From NCBI RefSeq assembly GCF_009557615.1, contig NZ_CP045652.1, forward strand, positions 3,906,001-3,970,000: DNA of 64,000 nt. Direction: 5' to 3'. Shown here in pieces: positions 17,916-26,772 of the stretch. Source of the DNA: Sphingobacteruim zhuxiongii. Lineage in GTDB: Bacteria > Bacteroidota > Bacteroidia > Sphingobacteriales > Sphingobacteriaceae. Numbering within the stretch: position 1 is the first letter of the stretch; the number at the start of each line of letters is the position of its first letter. Below the pieces are notes generated by a model. The model had not been told where the DNA came from. It saw only the letters and a list, made by a program, of their open reading frames with translations, and made no database searches. The position numbers and the translations under genes are program-made.

Positions 17916-18140
17916 TTAGTCAATCTTACAACTGATGTTATAAAAGATAGAACGGGGAAAATTTATAAAATCAGTGAAGGTATAATGCCAGATGTAAAAT
18001 TTGATATAAATCTGAATAGCGTAGCACAGAAAGATAAACTTAGTCGTAAAGAAGAATTGAATCTAATAATAGGACTAAAAGAATTATATATTCATAATGC
18101 TGTAGAAGCGATTAAAAATTTGGAAAAGCACAAAAAATAG
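17916..18140 (+). pseudogene. Possible 3' fragment of a gene (open frame without clear start)
   Basis: The frame is open for 74 codons, with the only ATG at 17985 leaving 51 residues. The translation includes TDVIKDRTGKIYKISEGI then MPDVKFDINL and a basic helical end (AVEAIKNLEKHKK). The GKIY...EGI.PD pattern recalls the C-terminal part of S41 family peptidases, but it is too short to be sure. It lies between the two hemW-leader copies in AT-rich DNA and may be debris from an insertion and deletion. It could also be a small real gene. Confidence 0.3.
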
Positions 18141-18145
18141 ATTAG

Positions 18146-18262
18146 TATCTTTGCCTCACAACAACTAAGCGAGCACCCAGAACGTGTAATTACTCTAAAA
18201 ATCAAGCAGTTAAATTTTACAAGTAACAAATAGAAAACATAGAATTTTCTATTCTTTTTGAC
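18146..18262 (+). ncRNA. Candidate small RNA / orphan promoter-leader copy 2
   Basis: TATCTTTG (18146-18153) followed by CTCACAACAACTAAGCGAGC matches copy 1 and the hemW leader. The copy ends near 18255 with ATAGAA, TT, TTCTAT and then TCTTTTT, which would be a terminator on the plus strand. The Fic gene ends on the opposite strand just beyond, at 18277, so this hairpin could also serve as a convergent barrier. Confidence 0.45.
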
Positions 18263-18276
18263 ATTTGGATTGCAAT

Positions 18277-19401
18277 TTAAACACGAACAAGTTTCATTAG
18301 AGGTTCAAAAGAATATAAAGCTGGTCTTCGGCCTGATGCTTCTTCTATTATTTCTATAAGATTGTTTTCAGCCAACGTTCTTGTAAAACGCTGTGCCGTT
18401 GCAGGAGGAATACCGCTTTTTGATGTAAAATTACTATTTCTAAATATTGGGTTAGTGAATATATAATCTAAAGCTATTATACAATATTTCGAAGATAGCA
18501 AATCTGAAAAAACTGTTTTCATATTTTCATACAATTCAGTTATTGATTCTGCTATTTCAAGATTTCTATTCGCTTGCTCTTCTATTCCTTTAAAAAAGAA
18601 TTTACACCATTCTTCCCAATTTCCATTTGACGAAACTGATCTCATCGTGTCAATGTATTCATCTTTATTTTCTTCAAAATACTCACTTATATAAAAATGA
18701 GGAGCAGTTATGAGTCCATCTGACCATAAATACAAGGTAATTAGCATTCGTCCTATTCTTCCATTACCATCCTTGAAAGGATGAAGAGCCTCAAATTCTA
18801 AGTGCATTAATGCTGTTTTAATCAATGGCAAATCATTGGAATTATTTAGATAGTCAAAAAGAATCTCCAACCCTTCTTCTAATCTTTCTGGAGAAATAGG
18901 TGTAAATAGTATCTTCTGCTTTACCTTATCAGCTAAATAATTCTGCTCTGACTTAAATTGCCCTGGAGATTTATTTGCACCTCTACCAAAAGACAATAAT
19001 TGTTGATGAATTTTTTTTACAGTACTTGAAGAGATCTTATAACCATCTTCCAATGCCTTTTGTGCATTAATTAATGATCTTTGATATAATAAAGTTTCCA
19101 ATACATCTCCTCTATACGAATTAATACTATTTGGGTCGTTAATTTCGTCAGCTTGATATTTTAAAATCTCATCCATTGTACTCACAGTGCCTTCCATACG
19201 AGAAGAAATGACTGCTTCTTGATTTCTCAATGGCGCTAACAAAATCTCGCTATTATGCATGTTCTTTAAAACTTGATCATATCTTGCAAATGCTGCTGTC
19301 GCTCCTAACAATTCACTAATAAAAATATTTAAATCAATATTTTGTGGAGGAAACTTATCATAATGATATGAAACTGATTCATCGAAATTAATAGACTTCA
19401 T
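18277..19401 (-). CDS. Fic family protein (AMP transferase-like), class II
   Basis: A 374-residue protein. The Fic core motif HPFKDGNGRIGRM is at residues 207-219 with the catalytic His207. The inhibitory helix motif S-x-x-x-E-G is at 66-71 (SSRMEG), N-terminal to the core as in class II Fic proteins, where the Glu blocks ATP until released. The last 80 residues look like a winged helix (SKSGIPPATAQRFTRTLAE). Known: Fic enzymes usually attach AMP to protein hydroxyls. No antitoxin gene is present, as self-inhibition makes it unnecessary. It is more AT-rich than its neighbours and sits between repeated copies of the hemW leader, suggesting acquisition. Confidence 0.9.
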   Translation of the reverse strand: MKSINFDESVSYHYDKFPPQNIDLNIFISELLGATAAFARYDQVLKNMHNSEILLAPLRNQEAVISSRMEGTVSTMDEILKYQADEINDPNSINSYRGDVLETLLYQRSLINAQKALEDGYKISSSTVKKIHQQLLSFGRGANKSPGQFKSEQNYLADKVKQKILFTPISPERLEEGLEILFDYLNNSNDLPLIKTALMHLEFEALHPFKDGNGRIGRMLITLYLWSDGLITAPHFYISEYFEENKDEYIDTMRSVSSNGNWEEWCKFFFKGIEEQANRNLEIAESITELYENMKTVFSDLLSSKYCIIALDYIFTNPIFRNSNFTSKSGIPPATAQRFTRTLAENNLIEIIEEASGRRPALYSFEPLMKLVRV

Positions 19402-19460
19402 TTGTACAATTATTAATTAACAAATATACAAATCAAAATCAATTGTCAATCATATTTGGT

Positions 19461-19810
19461 TGTTTTTGATTATCTAACAGGTTTGTTGTGCAAAAATTTA
19501 TGCTAAATAGGTTTATTAATCAATTTTGCTATTTTTTGATTGCCTAAGGGGTTTCATGTACATAAATTTATACGAAACAGATTTGTTAATCATTTTTTAT
19601 AGTTTTTGATTATCTAGAGGGTTTGATGTGTATAAATTTATAACAAATGGGTTTGCTAATCACTATCGATAGTTTTTGACTAACTAAGGAGTTTGATGCT
19701 CATAAATTTAAATCAAATATCTTTTCCTATCAGCTTCTGTGGTTTTTGATTATCTAACGAACTACGTTCAAATAAATTTATAGCAAATCTATCTGCTAAA
19801 TAACCTTACC
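19461..19810. repeat. Five degenerate 70-bp tandem units upstream of hemW
   Basis: The word TTTTTGAT (or a one-base variant) begins at 19463, 19533, 19603, 19673 and 19743, exactly 70 bp apart. A second word, AAATTTA, recurs in the same phase (near 19494, 19564, 19634, 19704 and 19774), followed by a CAAAT-like word and TAAT. Units differ at many positions but no length change is seen. The array ends at the hemW promoter. It does not look like CRISPR, because spacers are not unique and the repeat spans the whole unit. Confidence 0.85.
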
Positions 19811-19839
19811 TTTGCCTCATAACAACTGAGCGGGCATCC
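19807..19839 (+). promoter_or_regulatory. hemW promoter and leader (copy 3 of the repeated leader)
   Basis: TACCTTTG (19807-19814) fits the TAnnTTTG -7 box. It is followed by CTCATAACAACTGAGCGGGC and the ATG at 19840. The same box and leader occur at 17734 and 18146. Confidence 0.6.
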
Positions 19840-20967
19840 ATGATCTACTTCCATATTCCTTTCTGTAAACAAGCATGTTACTACTGTGACTTCCATTTCA
19901 GCACTTCCATGCAGTACAAAGAGGAAATGCTTCAGGCGATGCATAAGGAACTTGAGCTCCGTTCAAATTATTTAGAGAACAAAGCAATCGATTCAATCTA
20001 CTTTGGTGGAGGCACTCCTTCCGTACTTACTGCTGATGAAATAGCGCGCTTGATAGGGAAAGTTAGTGAACTCTTTGAAATCAATCCGCAAGCGGAAATA
20101 ACGCTAGAGGCCAATCCAGATGATCTAAATCAGCAGCAAGTGAACGCCTTAAGACAAACGCCTATTAATCGATTTTCTATAGGTATCCAATCCTTTTACG
20201 AAGAAGATTTACGTTGGATGAATCGTGCACATAATGCAGAAGAAGCAAAATCGGCGATTATGCGTGTTCAGGATGCTGGATTTGAAAACATAACTTGCGA
20301 TTTGATCTATGGATATCCCCTACTCACCGATCAAAAGTGGACAGCGAATATGCAGCAATTAGTTGACTTCGAAATACCACACATATCATCCTATGCGATG
20401 ACTGTAGAGAAGAAGACCGCCCTACAGCATATGATTTCCAAGGGAAAAACAGCACCAATGAATGAGTCGCAGAGTGCCGAGCAAATGCTGATGCTCATTG
20501 ACTTTCTTACAACAAAAGGATACGAGCAATACGAAATCTCCAATTTTGCAAAGCCGGGTAAACATGCTATACACAATAGCAATTATTGGAAAGGTAAACA
20601 CTATATGGGAATTGGTCCTTCCGCACACTCTTTTAATGGACATTCTCGATCATGGAATATTGCAAACAATGCAAATTACATCAAAGCGCTATTCAAAAAT
20701 GAACTAGCCCTAGAAACCGAAGAGTTGAGTACAGACAACCGTTTTAACGAATATGTGATGACATCGTTAAGGACGAAATGGGGGGTAGATTATGAGTTTA
20801 TCAAAAACAATTTCGACAGTGACTACCTATCCTATTTGACAAAAGAAGCAAAAATCTATTTGTCAAATCAGGAGCTTACCCTAAAAGAAGAACGCTATCT
20901 CGTATTAACAGACGCAGGCAAACTTCTTGCTGACCAGATCGCATCTGATCTATTTATTGTTTCATAA
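19840..20967 (+). CDS. hemW: Radical SAM haem chaperone HemW
   Basis: A 375-residue protein. HemW was long annotated as oxygen-independent coproporphyrinogen III oxidase; it binds haem and inserts it into cytochromes. The 4Fe-4S site is CKQACYYC (Cys9, Cys13, Cys16), followed by the SAM-binding IYFGGGTPSVL. Later motifs SIGIQSFYEEDLRWMNRAH and NYWKGKHYMGIGPSAHSF are typical of the HemN-like HemW branch. It lacks the longer N-terminus of true HemN. The start immediately follows the leader and matches family N-termini (YFHIPFC). Confidence 0.92.
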   Translation: MIYFHIPFCKQACYYCDFHFSTSMQYKEEMLQAMHKELELRSNYLENKAIDSIYFGGGTPSVLTADEIARLIGKVSELFEINPQAEITLEANPDDLNQQQVNALRQTPINRFSIGIQSFYEEDLRWMNRAHNAEEAKSAIMRVQDAGFENITCDLIYGYPLLTDQKWTANMQQLVDFEIPHISSYAMTVEKKTALQHMISKGKTAPMNESQSAEQMLMLIDFLTTKGYEQYEISNFAKPGKHAIHNSNYWKGKHYMGIGPSAHSFNGHSRSWNIANNANYIKALFKNELALETEELSTDNRFNEYVMTSLRTKWGVDYEFIKNNFDSDYLSYLTKEAKIYLSNQELTLKEERYLVLTDAGKLLADQIASDLFIVS

Positions 20968-21097
20968 TTTTAGCTTACAGCATTAGCTTTATGTCAAAAA
21001 TTAGCGAGAATCCTTAGGAAATAAAATAGTTTAACTTTCATTCATTAGCAATTCCCTAAATCTCTAACAGGAGACTGATTAGCAGCATTATAATTCC

Positions 21098-21105
21098 TAA
21101 TTTTG
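21098..21105 (+). promoter_or_regulatory. gap promoter -7 box
   Basis: TAATTTTG matches TAnnTTTG and would give a leader of about 20 bases before the ATG at 21132. A -33 element is not convincing. Confidence 0.45.
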
Positions 21106-21131
21106 GACCTAAATAATCTATTATAATTGTT

Positions 21132-22580
21132 ATGGTACAATCGTCTACTTTTGAGTCTCAAATCAAAAGTTACAAATTGAAGCAGAACGCTTGCGTCAAG
21201 CTTATCCAAGTCGTTAGCGACCTATGGTTCAATCAATCCATTGAACTTGTATTATTCCGCAATCAATTAATTGATCGACGGGTCAGCTTCATCCTTAATC
21301 TGCATCAGAAAACAAAAGAGCTTGCCGAAAAAGAAATTAGCATTGATGAAACGCTCCAAATTGCTGAAATCATTCAAGGTCTAGAACTAACGCCTTCGAG
21401 GATAGATATTGGAAAACTAGCGCTCGAAGTTCGTAAGCAAAGTATTCAATCTGAAGACCTTTTCGAATTCATTTCAAAAGAACTCGCCCCAGCGCACCAA
21501 CATGAAACTTTCGAACCTAGAGATGTCATTCTTTACGGTTTTGGTCGAATTGGAAGACTGTTAGCGCGTGAGCTGATTAGCAAAGCTGGAGGAGGACGAC
21601 AATTACGCCTAAGAGCGATCGTTACCAGAGATCAGCTCGATGCTAAAACTTTGGAAAAAAGAGCCAGTTTATTACGTCAAGACTCCATTCATGGTGATTT
21701 TGAAGGCCAAGTTGAAGTGGATGTAGAAAAAGGAGCGCTGATCGTTAATGGAGTTCCCGTTTACATTATTTCAGCTAAAACACCCGAAGAAATTGACTAT
21801 TCGCAATACGACATCAAAGAAGCCTTAGTAATTGATAATACAGGGGCATTCCGCGATCGAGATGAGCTTTCAAGACATTTATCATCTAAGGGCGTTAGCC
21901 AAGTTTTATTAACGGCCCCAGGTAAAGGCGTTCCTAACATTGTGTACGGTGTCAACGAATTTGATGCGGATCGCAAGAAGGATAATATTTTCTCCGCGGC
22001 GTCCTGTACGACAAATGCGATAGCACCTGTACTTGCAGTTCTTCAAAAAAGAATTGGAATCGTCAAGGGACATATTGAAACAATTCACTCCTATACCAAT
22101 GACCAGAATCTAGTCGATAACTTCCATAAAAAAGAAAGAAGAGGACGTGCTGCAGCCTTAAATATGGTGATTACAGAAACTGGAGCCGGAACCGCTGTCG
22201 CTAAAGTGTTACCCTCATTAGCCGGAAAACTAACTTCAAACGCCATTCGTGTACCTGTACCTAATGGATCTTTAGCTATTCTAAATCTAGAGCTTTCTTC
22301 AATTACGACAGTCGAAGAAATAAATGGCCTTTTGAAAAAAGCAGCATTAGAAGGTGAATTAGTAGAACAGATTCAATATTCAAATAACAAAGAACTCGTT
22401 TCCTCCGATATTGTGGGCACAACAGCAGCATCTGTCGTCGATACGCCAGCTACGATTGTGTCACCTGATGGTAAGAACGTAGTAATTTACGTATGGTATG
22501 ACAATGAGTATGGTTATACGCACCAAGTGATGCGCCTTGCTAGACATATCGCAGGAGTAAAAAGATACTGTTATTACTAA
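21132..22580 (+). CDS. gap: Glyceraldehyde-3-phosphate dehydrogenase, long form
   Basis: A 482-residue protein, about 140 longer than classical GAPDH. The NAD-binding segment begins near residue 132 (LYGFGRIGRLLAREL), the catalytic Cys is residue 292 in SAASCTTNAIAPVL, and the substrate loop is ETIHSYTNDQNLVDN. The end VWYDNEYGYTHQVMRLA is standard. The 130-residue N-terminal helical extension occurs in a GAPDH group found in Bacteroidota and related bacteria. Role: oxidation of glyceraldehyde-3-phosphate to 1,3-bisphosphoglycerate, or the reverse. The gene stands alone between a promoter box and a strong terminator. Confidence 0.93.
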   Translation: MVQSSTFESQIKSYKLKQNACVKLIQVVSDLWFNQSIELVLFRNQLIDRRVSFILNLHQKTKELAEKEISIDETLQIAEIIQGLELTPSRIDIGKLALEVRKQSIQSEDLFEFISKELAPAHQHETFEPRDVILYGFGRIGRLLARELISKAGGGRQLRLRAIVTRDQLDAKTLEKRASLLRQDSIHGDFEGQVEVDVEKGALIVNGVPVYIISAKTPEEIDYSQYDIKEALVIDNTGAFRDRDELSRHLSSKGVSQVLLTAPGKGVPNIVYGVNEFDADRKKDNIFSAASCTTNAIAPVLAVLQKRIGIVKGHIETIHSYTNDQNLVDNFHKKERRGRAAALNMVITETGAGTAVAKVLPSLAGKLTSNAIRVPVPNGSLAILNLELSSITTVEEINGLLKKAALEGELVEQIQYSNNKELVSSDIVGTTAASVVDTPATIVSPDGKNVVIYVWYDNEYGYTHQVMRLARHIAGVKRYCYY

Positions 22581-22603
22581 ACCATAACGCATTAGTATGG
22601 CAC

Positions 22604-22637
22604 AAAAAAGGGATTGTTGAACAACAATCCCTTTTTT
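22604..22637. terminator. Bidirectional terminator between gap and waaA
   Basis: Sixteen bases from AAAAAAGGGATTGTTG pair with CAACAATCCCTTTTTT with a two-base gap. T-runs on both strands serve the convergent genes. Confidence 0.9.
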
Positions 22638-22674
22638 ATTTTTCGATCTCGAAATTAGATTCGATTGATAGAAC

Positions 22675-23919
22675 TTAACCAATCAACTTCTCCGTTTCCA
22701 AGTATTTCATTATAATCTGCGTAGCGCCAGAACGTGTGTTTACATATTTTTTAGCCGAAGCACCAGCAATCGATAATTTATTGACATCTTGCAACGCTCC
22801 AAAAATCTGATTTAATTCTTCCTGCGTACTGATAGGAAAACCTGAACCAAGTTCTACTAAATCCATTGCCTCCTGGAACTTCTCATACTTAGGCCCAAAT
22901 ATTACGGGCATACCGTAAGTAGCTGCCTCTAAGGTATTGTGAATCCCTGCACCAAATCCGCCACCGATGTAGGCTATTTGACCGTAGAAATAAAGCGAAG
23001 ATAACATCCCGATATTATCAATAATCAACACTTGTTCTTTCGATATCTGTTCAAGACTATAGGATGAAAATTTGGAAAACCGCAATGCGCTTGGAAATGT
23101 CTTTTCCAATTGCTTCAGATGATCCTCATGTATTTCATGTGGAGCTAAGACAGCTTTCCATTTCGAATGATTCGCTAGCAAACCCTTCAACAATTCCTCA
23201 TCCGCCGGCCATGTACTTCCAGCCACCAATACCTGTTGCCCAGCGACAAAGGACTCAACAGCATCAACAGATTTATGTGTTTTAGGAAGTTCAACAACTC
23301 GATCAAATCGGGTATCGCCGGCCAGTCCAGCTTTAGTAATGCCAATCCATTTCAACATATGGACACTTTCCATATTTTGTGTAAAGAAGAAAGAAACCTT
23401 CTTTAAAAGATTGCGATAGAAACCTCCGTAACGTTTAAAAAACAATTGATCTTCACGGAAAATCGCCGAAATCATCAGTAAGCGAACGCCGCGCTTTTCC
23501 AATTGATCAAAGTAATGAAACCAATACTCGTATTTCGTAAAAATGGCTAACTTCGGATTGATAGCGTCGAGAAACTGATTCGCATGGCGCTTTGTATCTT
23601 CTGGCAAATAAAACACATAATCCGCCAAACCCGTGTTTTTACGTATCTCATAGCCTGAGGGCGAAAAAAAAGTTACAATAATTTTTTCTTTTGGATAGCG
23701 TTGTTTGATCTGTTCCATAACCGATCTTCCTTGCTCAAATTCTCCGAGCGACGCAAAGTGAAACCAAATGTGTTTTTGATTGGAATCAACCGTTTGACTG
23801 ATTTTTTTCATTAAGCCTTTTCGACCCTGCACCCAAAACTTCGCCTTCGCATGAAATGGGGCTATCAGACGCAGCAAAACCCCATATAGAAAGATGCCCA
23901 GATCGTAAAGTAAACGCAT
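22675..23919 (-). CDS. waaA: 3-deoxy-D-manno-octulosonic acid transferase (Kdo transferase)
   Basis: About 414 residues from the ATG at 23919 (MRLLYDLGIF), chosen because relatives start with a short membrane-associated helix; the frame continues upstream to 23997 but would overlap the divergent gene. WaaA adds Kdo to lipid IVA at the inner membrane. Family motifs: HFASLGEFEQGRSVME, KYEYWFHYFDQL, AGDTRFDRV, VAGSTWPADEELL and YIGGGFGAGIHNTLEAATYGMPVIFGP. GT-B fold. It is divergent from the UXS-like gene. Confidence 0.92.
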   Translation of the reverse strand: MRLLYDLGIFLYGVLLRLIAPFHAKAKFWVQGRKGLMKKISQTVDSNQKHIWFHFASLGEFEQGRSVMEQIKQRYPKEKIIVTFFSPSGYEIRKNTGLADYVFYLPEDTKRHANQFLDAINPKLAIFTKYEYWFHYFDQLEKRGVRLLMISAIFREDQLFFKRYGGFYRNLLKKVSFFFTQNMESVHMLKWIGITKAGLAGDTRFDRVVELPKTHKSVDAVESFVAGQQVLVAGSTWPADEELLKGLLANHSKWKAVLAPHEIHEDHLKQLEKTFPSALRFSKFSSYSLEQISKEQVLIIDNIGMLSSLYFYGQIAYIGGGFGAGIHNTLEAATYGMPVIFGPKYEKFQEAMDLVELGSGFPISTQEELNQIFGALQDVNKLSIAGASAKKYVNTRSGATQIIMKYLETEKLIG

Positions 23920-23977
23920 AATGTTAAAATAATGATTATCTTCGTCAAAGATATTAAACCTTTTCAAATTCACCATT

Positions 23978-24931
23978 GTGCGAGAAGAGAAGCCCAAACG
24001 AATATTAATAACTGGTGCGGCAGGATTCTTAGGTTCTCACCTATGCGACCACTTTATCAAAGAGGAATTTCATGTAATTGGCATGGATAATTTGATTACG
24101 GGGGATATCAAAAATATCGAACATCTATTTCATCTTCCGAACTTCGAATTCTACCATCATGATGTTAGTAAGTTTGTCCATGTACCTGGGGAATTACACT
24201 ACATCCTTCACTTTGCTTCACCTGCAAGTCCTGTAGATTACTTAAAGATACCAATTCAGACTTTAAAAGTTGGCTCACTCGGCACACATAATCTATTAGG
24301 CTTAGCCAAAAGTAAGAAAGCGAGAATTTTAGTTGCTTCGACTTCTGAAGTATATGGCGATCCATTAGTTTCTCCGCAGCCGGAAGAGTATTGGGGCAAT
24401 GTGAACCCTGTAGGACCCAGAGGAGTCTACGACGAAGCAAAACGTTTCCAAGAAGCCATCACAATGGCCTACCATAACACCCATCAGTTGGAAACTAGAA
24501 TTGCTCGTATCTTCAATACGTTTGGACCTCGAATGCGCTTACATGATGGTCGAGCACTACCCACATTCATTTCCCAAGCTTTACAGAATAAAGATTTAAC
24601 GGTCTTTGGAAACGGTTTACAAACGCGCTCCTTTTGTTATGTCACTGACCAAATTGAAGGAATTTGTAAGCTTCTGTTTAGCGACTATCCATTGCCAGTA
24701 AACATTGGCAATCCCGATGAGATGACCTTGCTAGATATGGCTCATGAAATTATCCAACTAACAGACAGCAAATCGAGCATTATATACGAAGATTTACCGA
24801 TCGACGATCCGAAACAACGTCGTCCAGATATACGAAAGGCTAAAGAATTACTAAAATGGGAACCCAAAATTAGCCGACGTGAGGGATTAGAAAAAACGAT
24901 AGCGTACTACAAGTCAATGTTTAACAATTAG
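23978..24931 (+). CDS. UDP-glucuronate decarboxylase-type NAD-dependent epimerase
   Basis: A 317-residue short-chain dehydrogenase of the extended family. GTG start. The Rossmann motif is [10 protein letters not shown], followed by [21 protein letters not shown], the active-site STSEVYGDP and YDEAKRFQE (Tyr and Lys of YxxxK), then [10 protein letters not shown]. These match UDP-xylose synthase (UXS), which makes UDP-xylose from UDP-glucuronate, more than dTDP-glucose dehydratase. It lies 29 bp upstream of galE on the same strand, so the two likely form a nucleotide-sugar pair feeding envelope polysaccharide synthesis. Confidence 0.85.
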   Translation: MREEKPKRILITGAAGFLGSHLCDHFIKEEFHVIGMDNLITGDIKNIEHLFHLPNFEFYHHDVSKFVHVPGELHYILHFASPASPVDYLKIPIQTLKVGSLGTHNLLGLAKSKKARILVASTSEVYGDPLVSPQPEEYWGNVNPVGPRGVYDEAKRFQEAITMAYHNTHQLETRIARIFNTFGPRMRLHDGRALPTFISQALQNKDLTVFGNGLQTRSFCYVTDQIEGICKLLFSDYPLPVNIGNPDEMTLLDMAHEIIQLTDSKSSIIYEDLPIDDPKQRRPDIRKAKELLKWEPKISRREGLEKTIAYYKSMFNN

Positions 24932-24960
24932 CAGAAAACACATAGCATATTATACAACTT

Positions 24961-25989
24961 ATGAGTAAAATATTAGTAACCGGCGGAACAGGATTTATTG
25001 GATCTCACACCGTAGTAGAATTGCATAATGCAGGATACACACCCGTATTAATTGACAACCTTTCGAATTCAAACATCAAGATTTTAGGTCAGATCGAAAA
25101 AATCATTGGTGTAAAACCAGAGTTTCACCAGTTCGACCTTTGTGATAGCACTAAAGTAAATGAATTTGTTGCTTCTAATCCTGACATTAAGGGTATCATA
25201 CACTTCGCAGCTTCCAAAGCAGTAGGTGAATCTGTGCAAGATCCATTGAAATATTACCATAATAACTTCTACTCATTAATAAATTTGTTAGAAGCATATC
25301 GTCAAAAACCTATCAACTTTGTATTCTCTTCAAGTTGTACCGTTTACGGAGAGCCAGACGTACTACCCGTTAATGAGGCAGCTCCGGTAAAACGCGCAAC
25401 TTCGCCTTACGGAAATACAAAGCAAATCGCTGAGGAGATTTTAGAAGAATCAGCGTCTGCATACGACAACTATCAGGTTATCGCTTTACGTTACTTTAAC
25501 CCAGTGGGTGCGCATAGCTCTGCACTTATTGGTGAATTGCCGATTGGCGTTCCACAAAACCTATTGCCTTTCATTACGCAAACGGCAATCGGAAAGCGCG
25601 AAAAGTTAACGGTATTTGGTAACGACTACGACACTCCAGATGGATCTGCTGTTCGCGATTACATCCATGTAGTTGATCTTGCAAAGGCACACGTTGCTGC
25701 GATTAAACTCCTAGAAAAAGGAAATCCAAACGGTAACTATGATGTATTCAACGTCGGAACTGGAAACGGGTATTCGGTATTGGAAGCAATTGCAGCTTTT
25801 GAAAACGCTTCTGGACAAAAGTTAAATTACGTAATCGGTCCACGTCGTGAGGGAGATATTATTAAAGTATGGGGTGATGTCACCAAATCTGCAGAGCAAT
25901 TGGGATGGAAAGCAGAATTAGGAATCGAAGAAATGATGGCTTCAGCTTGGGCTTGGGAAAAAAACCTGAGTGAAAACCCAATCCAATAA
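24961..25989 (+). CDS. galE: UDP-glucose 4-epimerase
   Basis: A 342-residue protein with GGTGFIGSHTVVEL (NAD site), DNLSNSN, IHFAASKAVGESVQ, the active-site SSSCTVYGEP and SPYGNTK (Tyr and Lys), and RYFNPVGAH. Full family length. It interconverts UDP-glucose and UDP-galactose. It would complete the Leloir pathway with galK, galT and galM at 57.5-60.9 kb, although it is paired here with the UXS-like gene and probably serves polysaccharide synthesis as well. Confidence 0.95.
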   Translation: MSKILVTGGTGFIGSHTVVELHNAGYTPVLIDNLSNSNIKILGQIEKIIGVKPEFHQFDLCDSTKVNEFVASNPDIKGIIHFAASKAVGESVQDPLKYYHNNFYSLINLLEAYRQKPINFVFSSSCTVYGEPDVLPVNEAAPVKRATSPYGNTKQIAEEILEESASAYDNYQVIALRYFNPVGAHSSALIGELPIGVPQNLLPFITQTAIGKREKLTVFGNDYDTPDGSAVRDYIHVVDLAKAHVAAIKLLEKGNPNGNYDVFNVGTGNGYSVLEAIAAFENASGQKLNYVIGPRREGDIIKVWGDVTKSAEQLGWKAELGIEEMMASAWAWEKNLSENPIQ

Positions 25990-26055
25990 AAAATAAACAT
26001 AGTTAGAAAGTAATATACGAGTAATTTGAAAGCTCAAGTTCAGTATTACGACAAT

Positions 26056-26096
26056 AAAAAGGCTGTCAAGACATCATACTTGGCCGCCTTTTTTTT
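26056..26096 (+). terminator. galE terminator
   Basis: AAAAAGGC (with CAAG further in) pairs with CTTG...GCCTTTTT, followed by more T. One mismatch and one wobble are inside the stem. Confidence 0.85.
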
Positions 26097-26150
26097 ATAA
26101 TAATTCCGATTTGAACATCGTGATAATCCCAAAGGATCTCGATTGTTCTA

Positions 26151-26183
26151 CTTCCCTTTCACCTCCCTATCACTTCCCTATCA
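26151..26183. repeat. Three 11-bp tandem units (CTTCCCTATCA type)
   Basis: CTTCCCTTTCA, CCTCCCTATCA and CTTCCCTATCA follow each other without gaps. They lie downstream of the galE terminator, between convergent genes. Confidence 0.8.
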
Positions 26184-26218
26184 AACGCCTACTTGAACCG
26201 AGCCAGATGGTTACTGAT

Positions 26219-26251
26219 TCGAACTTGTATCGAACAAGAATCGAACAAGAT
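26219..26251. repeat. Three 11-bp tandem units with TCGAAC core
   Basis: TCGAAC begins at 26219, 26230 and 26241; units read TCGAACTTGTA, TCGAACAAGAA and TCGAACAAGAT. Same period and copy number as the arrays at 2918 and 26151. Confidence 0.8.
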
Positions 26252-26293
26252 CTAGTTTTGAAAAAGATTTAGCTTAGATAAGACACAAAAAAA

Positions 26294-26315
26294 AGGGTTC
26301 CCTGATAGGATCCCT
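26294..26315 (-). terminator. Terminator of the AraC-DUF983 unit
   Basis: AGGG and CC pair with GG and CCCT with a two-base internal mismatch. On the minus strand it is followed by eight T. Confidence 0.6.
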
Positions 26316-26338
26316 CTTTCTTGGCTATTTGTTATTTT

Positions 26339-26764
26339 CTAATTCTTTTTATCGAAATCTTTGACCTCTTGGTAAATCTTTGGATTGAACTTGAACTGAG
26401 GCGTCATCCAATACAAAAGGATAATTCGCGAGTAGCGATTGTTAAAAGGTGCAAAGATCAATGTTGCCGATAATGCTACAATTACATAAAGCCACGGGCT
26501 TTCCATATTTCCGGTAAGAACGTATGTTGCGACGCAAGAGGCTATCAGTTCAGCCACACTCATGGCATAACTAATATACATAGCGACATAAAAGTAGCCC
26601 GGCTCTTTTTCGAACTTTAAATCGCAGGCTGGGCATTTGACGTTCATTTTTTGAGATTTGAAGCTCAGTAAAGGAGCTGCAAACATCTTTCCTGTTCGGC
26701 ATCGAGGACACTTGCCATCGACTGCACTTTTTATCTCTGAGGGGATTTGATAATTCGTATCCAT
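26339..26764 (-). CDS. DUF983 family membrane protein
   Basis: About 141 residues. Two zinc-ribbon-like pairs, CPRCRTGKMF and CPACDLKFEKEPGYF, precede two membrane helices (around MYISYAMSVAELIASCVATYVL and LYVIVALSATLIFAPF). This is the DUF983 pattern; function unknown, often near respiratory genes in other phyla. A further ATG six codons upstream (26782) would overlap the AraC gene by 10 bases; I prefer the one at 26764, 8 bp after the AraC stop. The two genes probably share a transcript. Confidence 0.8.
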   Translation of the reverse strand: MDTNYQIPSEIKSAVDGKCPRCRTGKMFAAPLLSFKSQKMNVKCPACDLKFEKEPGYFYVAMYISYAMSVAELIASCVATYVLTGNMESPWLYVIVALSATLIFAPFNNRYSRIILLYWMTPQFKFNPKIYQEVKDFDKKN

Positions 26765-26772
26765 TTTTGCAT

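Noticed and set aside
19461..19810. CRISPR array
   Set aside because: The whole 70-bp unit repeats with substitutions; there are no exact short repeats with unique spacers and no cas genes.
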